A DNA stretch of 64,000 bases, from assembly GCA_015066805.1 (NCBI GenBank), contig SVNP01000002.1, positions 62,001-126,000 of the forward strand, written 5' to 3'. The DNA is from Ruminococcus sp. (lineage in GTDB: Bacteria > Bacillota > Clostridia > Oscillospirales > Ruminococcaceae). The notes beneath the pieces were generated by a model. The model ran no database searches, had not been told where the DNA came from, and worked only from the letters and a program-made list of their open reading frames with translations. Shown here piece after piece: positions 33,256 through 42,154 of the stretch. A program made the position numbers and the translations under genes. Every line of letters begins with the position of its first letter. The first letter of the stretch is position 1.

Positions 33256-35313
33256 ATGAGCAAAATGATTACCGTAACCATCAACGACAAGGTATGTACC
33301 TGCGAGGAAGGCTGCTCCATTTTACAGGCAGCCGCAGCAAACGGTCTGGAGATTCCCAACCTTTGCAATGATGAAAGCGTCAAAGTCTACGGTGCCTGCG
33401 GCCTGTGCGCCGTTGAGGTCGTGGACGACGGCAGCGGCAAAGGGATCCCTAAGCTGCTGCGTGCCTGCTCCGCCAAGGCGGTGGATGGCTATGTGATCCG
33501 TTACGATACCGAACGGGTCAACCGTGCAAGAAAAATCGCACTGGAGCTGCTGATGAGTGACCACACAGGTGATTGTGTGGCTCCCTGCAGCTTAAACTGC
33601 CCTGCCGGCACCGATTGTCAGGGCTATGTGAAGAAAATCGCACAGGGTGATTACCATGGTGCCGTGGAGATCGTAAAGGAAAAGCTGCCTTTGCCTGCAT
33701 CCATCGGCAGAGTATGCCCCCACCCCTGTGAAAAGCAGTGCCGTCGCGGCCTGGTGGAGGAACCCATCTCCATTGCTTTTTTGAAGGCCTTCGCTGCCGA
33801 CAGAGATCTGGAACAGGATACCTACCGTGCTGCCTGCGCTGCGGAAAGCGGTAAGCGAGTAGCAGTCGTGGGCGGTGGCCCTGCCGGTCTGACCGCAGCC
33901 TATTTTCTGAGGAGAAAAGGCCATGCCGTTACCGTTTTGGATGCTGCCAAGAAAATGGGCGGTATGCTCCGCTACGGTATTCCTGCATATCGTCTGCCCA
34001 AAGCCGTGCTGGATCGTGAGATCGAAGAAATTGCCGCTATGGGTGTGACCATGCAGAATGGCGTGCGTCTGGGTGAGGATATCACCCTGGAGCAGCTCCG
34101 CAGCGAGTACGATGCCGTGATTTTGGCAGTAGGCGCATGGCGTTCCATGCAGATGGGCTGCGTGGGTGAAGATCTGGAAGGAGTCATCGGCGGCATTGAG
34201 TTTTTGCATGATATTTCCTCCGGAGAGGGTGCTCTGCCTGATCTCCGAGGGAAATCCGTGGCAGTCTGCGGCGGCGGCAACACCGCTATGGATGCCTGCC
34301 GTTCGGCAGTGCGCTGCGGTGCCGAAAATGTCTATGTCATCTATCGCCGTACCCGTGAGGAAATGCCTGCCGATCCGCTGGAGATCGAAGAATCCGTGGA
34401 AGAGGGCGTGATCTACAAGTATCTCACCAATCCTGCGGAGATCATGGGTGAAAACGGCAAAGTCACCGCTGTCAGACTGCAGATCATGGAGCTGGGCGAG
34501 CCGGATGCCTCCGGCAGACGTTTCCCTGTACCCGTAGAGGGTAAATTCGAAACCCTGCCCGTGGATATGGTCATTATGGCCATCGGGCAAAAGCTCTCTC
34601 CAAAGGGACTGGATGGCGTGGAGCTGACCAAAAAAGGTACCATTGCCGCAGATGAAGCTACATTTGTGACCAATCTGCCAAAGGTGTTTGCCATTGGTGA
34701 TGCCACTAACCGCGGTGCGGATATTGCCATTGCTGCCATCGGTGAGGCAAACCGCTGTGCCGATGTGGTGGATTCTGCCCTGAAGGGCAAGCTGTCCCCC
34801 GTGCGGAAGCCGTTTCTTTCCAAGCGGCAGGTGACTGCGGAGATGCTTGCCGACCGCGAGAAAATCGCAAGATGTAAAATGCCTGCCAGAGATGCCGCTG
34901 TCCGTCGCAGGGATTTTGATGAGGTGAATCTTGGCCTGACCGAGGACATCGCTCGCGCCGAAGCCAAACGCTGTCTGGAATGCGGCTGCCATGATTATGC
35001 CGATTGTAAGCTGATCCGCTATGCCAACCTGCAGGAGATCCATCCCGAACGGCTGGCAGGTGCCAAAAATACCCATGAGAAGGAACGCAAGCTGGTCTGT
35101 ATTGAACGGGATAACGGAAAATGTATTCTCTGCGGCCTGTGTGTGCGCTCCTGCGAGGAGGATGCAAAGCAAGGCATTCTGGGCCTTGTAGGCCGTGGTT
35201 TTACTACCGTCATCCGCCCTGAATTCCTTGACCGTGCCACAGTTGAGGTCTGTAAGACGTGTGGTAAATGTGTCAATGTATGCCCAACCGGTGCTTTGAA
35301 GCTGTTGGACTGA
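33256..35313 (+). CDS. NfnB/GltD-like FAD-NADPH subunit with NuoG-type N-terminus and C-terminal ferredoxin domain
   Basis: 685 residues from the ATG at 33256, nine bases after AAAGGAGGGGG. Residues about 1-80 form a [2Fe-2S] domain (CNDESVKVYGACGLC, later RACSAK). CVAPCSLNCPAGTDC starts a GltD/NfnB cluster domain, then FAD motif VAVVGGGPAGLTAAYFL, NADPH motif VAVCGGGNTAMDACRS and AIGDATNRGADIAIAAIGEA. The C-terminus has CILCGLCVRSCEED and CKTCGKCVNVCPTGAL, two [4Fe-4S] sites. Together with the two preceding genes this matches, from memory, the Stn-type bifurcating transhydrogenase of Sporomusa, coupling NADH, NADPH and ferredoxin. A role with a distant hydrogenase or formate dehydrogenase is the alternative. 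Confidence 0.85.
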   Translation: MSKMITVTINDKVCTCEEGCSILQAAAANGLEIPNLCNDESVKVYGACGLCAVEVVDDGSGKGIPKLLRACSAKAVDGYVIRYDTERVNRARKIALELLMSDHTGDCVAPCSLNCPAGTDCQGYVKKIAQGDYHGAVEIVKEKLPLPASIGRVCPHPCEKQCRRGLVEEPISIAFLKAFAADRDLEQDTYRAACAAESGKRVAVVGGGPAGLTAAYFLRRKGHAVTVLDAAKKMGGMLRYGIPAYRLPKAVLDREIEEIAAMGVTMQNGVRLGEDITLEQLRSEYDAVILAVGAWRSMQMGCVGEDLEGVIGGIEFLHDISSGEGALPDLRGKSVAVCGGGNTAMDACRSAVRCGAENVYVIYRRTREEMPADPLEIEESVEEGVIYKYLTNPAEIMGENGKVTAVRLQIMELGEPDASGRRFPVPVEGKFETLPVDMVIMAIGQKLSPKGLDGVELTKKGTIAADEATFVTNLPKVFAIGDATNRGADIAIAAIGEANRCADVVDSALKGKLSPVRKPFLSKRQVTAEMLADREKIARCKMPARDAAVRRRDFDEVNLGLTEDIARAEAKRCLECGCHDYADCKLIRYANLQEIHPERLAGAKNTHEKERKLVCIERDNGKCILCGLCVRSCEEDAKQGILGLVGRGFTTVIRPEFLDRATVEVCKTCGKCVNVCPTGALKLLD

Positions 35314-35342
35314 TTGTATATTTTTAAGGAGGAACCCCGAAA

Positions 35343-36371
35343 ATGTCAATGGAATTTGTAAGAAAGCTGCCTGTGCCAAAGGATATCAAGGAGCAATTTC
35401 CCCTTTCCGAAGCCTGTGCTGCCGTAAAAGCACAGCGGGATGAGGAGATCCGCAAGGTCTTTACCGGCGAATCCGATAAAATGATCCTTGTGATCGGTCC
35501 CTGCTCTGCCGACCGTGAGGACTCGGTGATGGAATACATCTACCGCCTTGCCAAGCTCAATGAGCAGGTGCAGGATAAGCTGGTGATCATTCCCCGTATC
35601 TACACCAATAAGCCCCGTACCAACGGTACCGGCTACAAGGGCATGGTGCATCAGCCCGACCCCACCAAGGCTGAGGATATGCTGGAAGGTCTGATCTCCA
35701 TTCGTAAGCTGCATACCAGAGCCATTGCCGAAACCGGCTTTACCTGTGCCGATGAGATGCTTTACCCCGAAAACTACCGCTATCTTTCCGACCTGCTTTC
35801 TTATGTTGCCATCGGTGCCCGCAGTGTGGAAAACCAGAAGCATCGTCTGACAGCAAGCGGCATGGATATTCCCGTGGGTATGAAGAACCCCACCAGCGGC
35901 GATCTGTCTGTTATGTTCAACTCCATTTTTGCAGCCCAGAGCAAGCATACCTTCATCTACCGCGGCTGGGAAGTACACTCCGACGGCAACCCGCTGGCAC
36001 ATGCAATCCTGCGTGGTTATGTGAACAAGCACGGCGAATCTCTGCCCAACTACCACTTTGAGGATCTGCTGCTGGCTTACCATATGTATGAGCAGAAGCA
36101 TCTGCAGAATATGGCAGTGATCGTGGATGCCAACCACGCAAACTCCAATAAGTGCTATCTGGAGCAGCCCAGAATCTGCAATGAGATCCTGCATAGCTGC
36201 CGCCATAATGCGGATATCAAGCGCATTATCAAGGGCTTTATGATCGAAAGCTACCTGGAGGACGGCGCACAGAAGGTGGAGGAAGGCGTTTACGGCAAAT
36301 CCATCACCGATCCCTGCATCGGCTGGGAGAAAACGCAGGATATGGTTCTGCGGATTGCGGATCAGATCTGA
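35343..36371 (+). CDS. 3-deoxy-7-phosphoheptulonate (DAHP) synthase
   Basis: 342 residues, the length of class I-alpha DAHP synthases, AAGGAGG before the ATG. Recognisable parts are ILVIGPCSAD (PEP site), PRIYTNKPRTNGTGYKG, GARSVENQKHR and VDANHANSNK. It condenses phosphoenolpyruvate and erythrose 4-phosphate at the entry to the shikimate pathway. Its feedback class (Tyr, Phe or Trp) cannot be settled by eye. It lies 29 bp after the oxidoreductase operon and probably shares its transcript, though the metabolic link is not obvious; a strong terminator follows. Confidence 0.95.
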   Translation: MSMEFVRKLPVPKDIKEQFPLSEACAAVKAQRDEEIRKVFTGESDKMILVIGPCSADREDSVMEYIYRLAKLNEQVQDKLVIIPRIYTNKPRTNGTGYKGMVHQPDPTKAEDMLEGLISIRKLHTRAIAETGFTCADEMLYPENYRYLSDLLSYVAIGARSVENQKHRLTASGMDIPVGMKNPTSGDLSVMFNSIFAAQSKHTFIYRGWEVHSDGNPLAHAILRGYVNKHGESLPNYHFEDLLLAYHMYEQKHLQNMAVIVDANHANSNKCYLEQPRICNEILHSCRHNADIKRIIKGFMIESYLEDGAQKVEEGVYGKSITDPCIGWEKTQDMVLRIADQI

Positions 36372-36380
36372 GAAGAATGG

Positions 36381-36409
36381 AAAAAGGAGGACAGATGTCC
36401 TCCTTTTTT
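36381..36409 (+). terminator. Terminator of the oxidoreductase-DAHP synthase operon
   Basis: AAAAAGGAGGACA/TGTCCTCCTTTTTT, a 13-bp stem with a tiny loop and six T's. Confidence 0.9.
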
Positions 36410-36473
36410 GTGGATTACGGCTTTTTTTACAGCGAAAAGTCACAAAAAGTCATAAATGGGATACAAAAAATAA

Positions 36474-36502
36474 TTGCATCCATTGCAAAGCTGTGCTATA
36501 AT
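36474..36502 (+). promoter_or_regulatory. Promoter of the PL11 gene
   Basis: TTGCAT, 17-bp spacer and TATAAT with extended -10 (TGCTATAAT). Confidence 0.75.
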
Positions 36503-36507
36503 GTGTA

Positions 36508-36533
36508 TTGTACGATGGTATAGAATCGTGCAA
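36508..36533. promoter_or_regulatory. Inverted repeat at the PL11 transcription start, likely operator
   Basis: TTGTACGAT and ATCGTGCAA are inverted copies (8 of 9 matching) separated by 8 bp, centred about 18 bp downstream of the -10. A dimeric repressor bound here would block initiation or early elongation. Confidence 0.5.
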
Positions 36534-36573
36534 ATATAAATAGCCCTCAGACAGAGGGGAGAAGGGGAAATTT

Positions 36574-39500
36574 ATGAAACACAGAAAGCTTGCGGCGGTG
36601 CTTGCAGGTCTGCTTTGCTTGCAGATGCCTGCCATCAGCACAGCCAATGAAACAACAGTCAGTGTAAAAGCGGCTGATCCCGTTGCCGTTGAGGCACTGG
36701 ACAGAGGCATTTCCGCAGTCAGCACCGGCTCCGGTATGCTGGTAAGCTGGCGTTACCTGGCAAACGATGCTGCCGATGCAGTATTCAAGCTGTATCGTGA
36801 CGGCTCTTTGATCTACACCAGCAACAGCGGTGATGCTACCTGTTATCTGGATGCAGGCGGCAATGCTTCCTCTCAGTACAAGGTAGAATATCTGGTCAAT
36901 GATACCGTCAAGAGCAGTGAAGCCTGTAAGCTGATCTCAGGCAGCAGCTATCTGCAGTTGCCCCTGACACCGCCTACCGGCAGCGGCTGCACCTACTCTC
37001 CCAACGATTGCTCTGTGGGCGATGTAGACGGCGATGGTCAGTATGAGATCTTCCTGAAGTGGGATCCCTCCAACTCTCAGGATAATTCCAAGAGCGGTAC
37101 CACCGGCAAGGTGTACATCGACTGCCTGAAACTGGATGGCACCCGCCTGTGGCGTGTGGATCTGGGTATCAATATCCGCGCAGGCGCACACTACACCCAG
37201 ATGATGGTAGGCGACTTCGACGGCGACGGTTTTTCCGAGCTGATCTGCAAGACCTCCGACGGTACTGTGGATGGTACGGGCAAGACCATCGGCGACGGCA
37301 GTGCCGATTACAGAAACTCCAGCGGTTATGTGCTGACCGGTAACGAGTACCTGACTCTGTTTGACGGTCTTACCGGTGCTGCACTGGATACCATCAACTA
37401 CAACCCCGGCAGAGGTACCGTAAAGAACTGGGGCGATAACTACGGCAACCGTGTAGACCGTTTCCTCTGCTCCGTTATGTATCTGGAGCCCAATCATCCC
37501 AGTGCAGTGACTGTCCGCGGATACTACACCAGAATGACCGCCTGTGCTTATGATGTTGTAGATAAAAAGCTGGTGCAGCGCTGGTATTTTGATACCGGAA
37601 ACAGCAGCTCCGCAGCCGGTTACGGCGACGGCAACCACAACTGTATGCCCGCCGATGTTGACGGCGACGGCAAGCAGGAGTTGGTTCTGGGTGCTGTTTG
37701 TCTGGATGATAACGGCACTGTGCTGTGGTGCAATAATAAGGGCCACGGCGATGCCATGCACCTCGGTGATTTCCTGCCCGACCGTGCTGGTCAGGAGCTG
37801 TGGGTGTGCCACGAGGTTGAGCCTTGGGGCGTTTCCCTGCTGGATGCAAAGACCGGCAATGTGATCTTCCACTATGACCACTCCAAGGATACCGGCCGTT
37901 GCGCCGCAGGCAATATCTACTCCGGCAACCCCGGTGGTGAGTTTTGGGGCGCACAGTCCGGCGATGTGTATGACGGCAGCGGCAATGCAGTAGGCTTCTC
38001 CAGACCCGCACAGAACTTCCTCAGCTATTGGGATGGCGATCTGGAGCGCGAGGTGCTGGACGGCTACACCGATTCTCCTGCAACCATTACCGATATTGAT
38101 GCCAACAAGAAGGCAAAGGTGATCCTTTCCACCGATGGCTACTACACCTGCAATACCACAAAGGGTACGCCCTGTCTGTCTGCCGACCTGTTCGGTGACT
38201 GGCGTGAGGAACTGATCGTTCGTGCGGCCGATCACAAGTCTATCCGCATTTACACCACTACCTACGATACCGATTATCGTATTGTTACCCTGATGCAGGA
38301 TCCTCAGTATCGTAATCAGGTAGCCAGCCAGAACGCAGGCTACAATCAGCCTCCTCATACCAGCTTCTATCTGGGATCCGATAAGAGTCTGCCCGCTATG
38401 CCCAATGTTGTGGTCGGCGCAATGGCAGGCCGCAAGCCCGGTACTGTTATGGATACCAATGCTAAGTATGCTTTCATCAACTCCGGCAGCGGTCTGTATA
38501 TGGAGATCGCAGGCGGTACGGCAGCAGCCGGCACCGATGTGCAGCAGGGCGATGGCTCTGACGGCGGCATTTACTGGACTCTGGTAGATGCAGGCGAAGG
38601 CTATTACAAGATCATTTCCACTTTGGGCGACGGCAAAACCTACTATCTGGACCTGGATTACGGCAAGGTAGAAAATGGTACCAACATCGGTATCTGGACC
38701 GATACCGCAAGTGATGCACAGAGCTTTAAGTTTGTGGATAACGGCGACGGCACTTATTTGATCACTACCAAGGCTACCGGCGATGCCAGCGGTCTGGGTA
38801 TTGTTTCCGGCTCTACCGAAGACGGCGCAACCGTGATCCAGTGGGAGTGCGACGGTTCTCCCAACCAGAGCTGGATCGTGCAGATGATCATTGACCCTCT
38901 CTACGGTGAGGTTGCTGCACCGGTACAGCCCATTGATCCCGATTACTACTCTTTCCTCAGCCTGGATGCTTCTCTGGCAGTAGGCGATACCATCTTTGGT
39001 GACCGTGATTTCACCTTTACCGCAGTGGATGCTGCCGTGGTGGGTGCCGAGTATCTGGTTACCTCCTGCGATGCCAAGTTCTCTTCCGCTGATCTGGCAG
39101 AAGTCACCGCAGCCGTGGATATGACGCTCTATGTCGGCTTTGATTCCCGCTTGACTGCTATTCCCGCATGGGCAGCAGGCTTTACCAAAACCGATCTGAC
39201 CTGTACCTCCAGTAATGATGTGACATTCAATCTGTATGCAATGGAAGTCTCTGCCGGCGAAACCGTGACGCTGGGTGCACAGGGTCAGTCCTCCGGCGTG
39301 GTTGGCTACATTGCTATGATGACCAAGAATGCAGCGCAGACCACCACTACTACAACTACAACAACTACCACCACAACAACTACTACCACAACCACAACCA
39401 CTCCTGATCCCGGCAACTATATGCCCGGCGATGTGAACTGCAATGGTCTGGTCAAAATCGACGACGTGATCCTGCTGAACCGTGTCCTCGCAGAGGATAC

Positions 39501-39630
39501 CACCGCAGTAGTGACCGCACAGGGTCTGATCAACGGTGAGTGCGACGGCGTTGCAGAGCTGGGTAACGGCGATGCAACTGCGATCCTCTCTCTGCTGGCA
39601 GGTTTGGTTGATATGCTGCCTCTGAGCTGA
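36574..39630 (+). CDS. PL11 rhamnogalacturonan lyase with ricin-type lectin module and dockerin
   Basis: 1018 residues, GAGGGGAGAAGGGG before the ATG, signal peptide to about residue 33. Residues about 38-620 are a PL11 beta-propeller: calcium-type repeats GDVDGDGQYEIF, GDFDGDGFSELI and DVDGDGKQELVLG, with AGAHYTQMMVGDFDGDG and YYTRMTACAYDV. PL11 enzymes cleave the rhamnogalacturonan I backbone. Residues about 630-770 resemble a beta-trefoil lectin (RICIN/CBM13). Residues about 790-920 are the beta module shared with the PL10 protein (here LYVGFDSRL, WAAGFTKTDLT). A poly-Thr linker (923-944) leads to a dockerin with GDVNCNGLVKIDDVILLNRV and a divergent second repeat. Expected to be secreted and cellulosome-bound. 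Confidence 0.94.
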   Translation: MKHRKLAAVLAGLLCLQMPAISTANETTVSVKAADPVAVEALDRGISAVSTGSGMLVSWRYLANDAADAVFKLYRDGSLIYTSNSGDATCYLDAGGNASSQYKVEYLVNDTVKSSEACKLISGSSYLQLPLTPPTGSGCTYSPNDCSVGDVDGDGQYEIFLKWDPSNSQDNSKSGTTGKVYIDCLKLDGTRLWRVDLGINIRAGAHYTQMMVGDFDGDGFSELICKTSDGTVDGTGKTIGDGSADYRNSSGYVLTGNEYLTLFDGLTGAALDTINYNPGRGTVKNWGDNYGNRVDRFLCSVMYLEPNHPSAVTVRGYYTRMTACAYDVVDKKLVQRWYFDTGNSSSAAGYGDGNHNCMPADVDGDGKQELVLGAVCLDDNGTVLWCNNKGHGDAMHLGDFLPDRAGQELWVCHEVEPWGVSLLDAKTGNVIFHYDHSKDTGRCAAGNIYSGNPGGEFWGAQSGDVYDGSGNAVGFSRPAQNFLSYWDGDLEREVLDGYTDSPATITDIDANKKAKVILSTDGYYTCNTTKGTPCLSADLFGDWREELIVRAADHKSIRIYTTTYDTDYRIVTLMQDPQYRNQVASQNAGYNQPPHTSFYLGSDKSLPAMPNVVVGAMAGRKPGTVMDTNAKYAFINSGSGLYMEIAGGTAAAGTDVQQGDGSDGGIYWTLVDAGEGYYKIISTLGDGKTYYLDLDYGKVENGTNIGIWTDTASDAQSFKFVDNGDGTYLITTKATGDASGLGIVSGSTEDGATVIQWECDGSPNQSWIVQMIIDPLYGEVAAPVQPIDPDYYSFLSLDASLAVGDTIFGDRDFTFTAVDAAVVGAEYLVTSCDAKFSSADLAEVTAAVDMTLYVGFDSRLTAIPAWAAGFTKTDLTCTSSNDVTFNLYAMEVSAGETVTLGAQGQSSGVVGYIAMMTKNAAQTTTTTTTTTTTTTTTTTTTTTPDPGNYMPGDVNCNGLVKIDDVILLNRVLAEDTTAVVTAQGLINGECDGVAELGNGDATAILSLLAGLVDMLPLS
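39343..39405 (+). repeat. ACN microsatellite encoding a poly-Thr linker
   Basis: About 20 consecutive ACC/ACT/ACA codons between the beta module and the dockerin. Confidence 0.85.
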
Positions 39631-39661
39631 TCGTATCACCCTCTCATTCAAACATAAAATA

Positions 39662-39688
39662 TGCCCCTTGATGCAGCATCAAGGGGCA
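39662..39688. terminator. Bidirectional terminator after the PL11 gene
   Basis: TGCCCCTTGATG/CATCAAGGGGCA, a perfect 12-bp stem with a 3-nt loop and ATTTTTATTT after it; also four bases beyond the spoVAE stop on the other strand. Confidence 0.9.
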
Positions 39689-39692
39689 ATTT

Positions 39693-40046
39693 TTATTTAT
39701 CCTTTGCACGAAAACATAAGGAAGCCAGCAATCCGAACAGCATGGCTGCGGTAATACCGCCTGCCGCAGAGGTCAGTCCGCCGGTGAGGATCCCCAGAAA
39801 GCCTTGCTCCGTAACAGCCTGACGGATACCCTTGGCCAGCAGATTGCCAAATCCGCAAAGGGGGACCGTTGCGCCTGCACCTGCCAGCTCCACCAGCTTG
39901 GGATACAGCCCCAGCGCACCCAGAATCACGCCTGTGACCACATATCCCACCAGAATACGGGCAGGTGTCAGCTTGGTAAAGTCAATGAGAAGCTGCCCAA
40001 CCGTGCAGATCAGGCCGCCTACCAGAAACGCCCAAAGATAATTCAT
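39693..40046 (-). CDS. spoVAE: Stage V sporulation protein AE
   Basis: 117 residues from the ATG at 40046, overlapping the spoVAD stop (ATGA) and preceded by GGAGGTACC. It is a small protein with three or four hydrophobic helices: MNYLWAFLVGGLICTVGQLL, then RILVGYVVTGVILGALGLY and GGLTSAAGGITAAMLFGL, with GAGATVPLCGFGNLLAKG between. It matches SpoVAE, part of the inner-membrane channel that moves dipicolinic acid into and out of the spore core. The upstream partner spoVAD is present; spoVAC is not in this window. Confidence 0.9.
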   Translation of the reverse strand: MNYLWAFLVGGLICTVGQLLIDFTKLTPARILVGYVVTGVILGALGLYPKLVELAGAGATVPLCGFGNLLAKGIRQAVTEQGFLGILTGGLTSAAGGITAAMLFGLLASLCFRAKDK

Positions 40047-41068
40047 AGGGTACCTCCTGTGGTGAAAGAAAGATGCACCAGATGGGAAATGCAGGGGATG
40101 GTTTCTCCCTGCTGGCAGAGCATAGGCGAAAGCAGCGCACCCGTAGCGGCAAACAGCAGGTTTTTGATTTCTCCCGCTGCGATCTTGGGCAGAAAATAGC
40201 CGCACAAAATACTGGCGGAGCAGCCGCAGCCCGATCCGCCTGCGTGGGTATCCTGCGTAGTGTTGTCAAACATCATAACGCCGCAATCCCGATGCACAGC
40301 GGAAAGATCATAGCCGTTCTGCGCTGCCAGTGTCAGCAGCAGATCACTGCCCACTACGCCCAGATCACCTGTCACAATAGCATCATAATCGGCAGGGGAG
40401 GTGTGGGTCGCCATAAGATACCGCAAAATGGTATCTGCGGCCGCAGGAGCCATTGCGGCTCCCATGTTGTTGGCATCGGTAATGGCAGGATCTGTAATGC
40501 AGCCGATGCATACACCTCGCACATAGGGTGGTCGGCTGCATTCTCCCACCATTACAGAGCCCGCTGCGGTTGCGGTCCATTGGGCATTGGGCGTGCGCTG
40601 ACCTCCGTAGGAAAGGGGAAAGCGAAATTGCCGTTCCGCCCCCGAAAAATGAGAAGAAGTTACCGCCGCACAATGCTGCATATGCCCGCCATCTACCATG
40701 AGGGAGGAAAGCAGCAGACCTTCTGCCATGGTGGAGCAGGCACCGTAAATGCCCAGAAACGGAATGCCCAGATGCCGCATACCAAAGGTGGCGCTTGTGC
40801 ATTGGTTGATGAGATCGCCGCCGAATACAGCATCGACTTGTGCTGTTGTACACCGGGCGTGGGAAAGCATCAGCTCTACGGTTCTGCGCTGCAGCTCGCT
40901 TTCGGCCTGCTCCCATGTCTCCTTGCCAAAGTGACTGTCCGGTTCAATGACATCAAAGCAGAAGCCCATGGGACCTTGGCCTTCTTTTTTGCCTGCAATG
41001 CTTGCCCAGCCCAGAATACTGGGCGTGTTTGGCAGCAGGATCACATCCTTGCGGGTTTGTGGGTTCAT
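40043..41068 (-). CDS. spoVAD: Stage V sporulation protein AD (thiolase-like DPA-binding protein)
   Basis: 341 residues from the ATG at 41068, preceded by TTGGGAGG. It has the thiolase-like fold of SpoVAD: SILGWASIAGKKEGQGPMG, FGGDLINQCTSATFG, YGACSTMAEGLLLSSLMVDG and VTGDLGVVGSDLL, with GGSGCGCSASILCGYFLPK near the end. SpoVAD binds dipicolinic acid during its uptake into the forespore. It overlaps spoVAE. No gene precedes it on this strand, and a possible sigma-G promoter lies just upstream, so this two-gene unit appears to start with spoVAD. Confidence 0.94.
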   Translation of the reverse strand: MNPQTRKDVILLPNTPSILGWASIAGKKEGQGPMGFCFDVIEPDSHFGKETWEQAESELQRRTVELMLSHARCTTAQVDAVFGGDLINQCTSATFGMRHLGIPFLGIYGACSTMAEGLLLSSLMVDGGHMQHCAAVTSSHFSGAERQFRFPLSYGGQRTPNAQWTATAAGSVMVGECSRPPYVRGVCIGCITDPAITDANNMGAAMAPAAADTILRYLMATHTSPADYDAIVTGDLGVVGSDLLLTLAAQNGYDLSAVHRDCGVMMFDNTTQDTHAGGSGCGCSASILCGYFLPKIAAGEIKNLLFAATGALLSPMLCQQGETIPCISHLVHLSFTTGGTL

Positions 41069-41098
41069 GGTTGCCTCCCAAAGATGAAAATACAGCAA

Positions 41099-41127
41099 GA
41101 GTATTTCCCGCAGAAACCAAAATATGC
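41099..41127 (-). promoter_or_regulatory. Possible sigma-G (forespore) promoter of spoVAD
   Basis: Minus strand: GCATA fits the sigma-G -35 GHATR exactly; 17 bp later AATACTC matches five of seven positions of the -10 CATWHTA. It lies 31 bp upstream of the start codon. Confidence 0.4.
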
Positions 41128-41173
41128 GGTTTGAGCCACCATAATAAAAAATAAGAAATAAATGTGAATTTGC

Positions 41174-41202
41174 TTGACAATGTGACAATCATATGGTATG
41201 AT
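41174..41202 (+). promoter_or_regulatory. Promoter of the two-gene unit 41258-42793
   Basis: TTGACA, 17-bp spacer, TATGAT. Confidence 0.72.
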
Positions 41203-41257
41203 GGAATCAGGAAGCGGGCGTTTCAAATTTTGCCCGTGATCATAAGGGGGTAATTGT

Positions 41258-42133
41258 ATGTATCGTGCATTACATAATCTGGATGAATCCGCTCTGCGTG
41301 CCAAGGGCGAGGCTTTGGAGCAAAAGCTGCAAAGCACCGAGTACAGCGAGCAGCAGAAGCAGGAATCACTGGCGGAATACCTGACTTTGCTGCAAAGTCA
41401 GCGGGCAGCCGCTTTGGGTATTGAGTTCTGTCAACGGCTGTTTACAAGAGTATCAGCGGCGTTCCATGCACATCTGACTACCGATCTGGCGGTGGATATG
41501 CTGTACGCTTGTATTCTGGTGCAGCAGTTTTATGCCATGGATTTTGCTCCCTGGAGAGCGCATACCGCCATTGAGGATTCCAAGGATGCGCTGAAGGCCG
41601 TAGCAGCCGATGGCAGGGATTCCGATTGCCTGCGGTATTGTCAGGCCGTGGCGGAGCTGTATGCGGAAGCTAAGTTCTGGCCCGAGGCTCTGACCTATGC
41701 CGTACAGATGCACGATGCTGCAAGCCGATTGCTGCAAAAGGGCATTACCCGCCTGGAAAACGGCGCAAGACTGGATCTGCGGGATACTGCCTGTGCCGTG
41801 TGCCTGTATGCCTCCCAGACTGCCGATGGCCTGACAGAGGAGCTGGCGCAGAAGCTGACGGTGGAGCTGGGTGCAGAGGAGTTTGCCGCAGTGGTAAAGG
41901 AAGCCGCCGAAACCGTGGGCGATACCGTTACCGATCCTGTGGAGCTGACCCCCGAGTACCTTGCCATCCGCTATGAGCTGGAAGAAAAGATCGACGAAGC
42001 ACTGGAGCATCAGCGGGGCTACTACGATTACTGCAAGGAATACTGGATGGTGAAAAAACTGATTCTGCGAAGCGATTACGGCATTGCCTGGAAATCTCCC
42101 GCAGTGCTGAACCCCGGCGTGGATTTTCACTGA
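41258..42133 (+). CDS. Uncharacterised helical protein
   Basis: 291 residues, AAGGGGG before the ATG. I do not recognise a family. It is largely alpha-helical, rich in Ala, Glu, Leu and Gln, with no signal peptide or membrane helix. Heptad-like stretches are near 10-50 (LRAKGEALEQKLQSTEYSEQ) and 215-250. Several cysteines are scattered without a metal motif. It lies 21 bp upstream of a membrane protein gene in the same transcript and divergent from spoVAD. A cytoplasmic scaffold or regulator is possible, but nothing shows it. Confidence 0.7.
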   Translation: MYRALHNLDESALRAKGEALEQKLQSTEYSEQQKQESLAEYLTLLQSQRAAALGIEFCQRLFTRVSAAFHAHLTTDLAVDMLYACILVQQFYAMDFAPWRAHTAIEDSKDALKAVAADGRDSDCLRYCQAVAELYAEAKFWPEALTYAVQMHDAASRLLQKGITRLENGARLDLRDTACAVCLYASQTADGLTEELAQKLTVELGAEEFAAVVKEAAETVGDTVTDPVELTPEYLAIRYELEEKIDEALEHQRGYYDYCKEYWMVKKLILRSDYGIAWKSPAVLNPGVDFH

Positions 42134-42154
42134 GAAAGAGGCGAAAAAACGATC

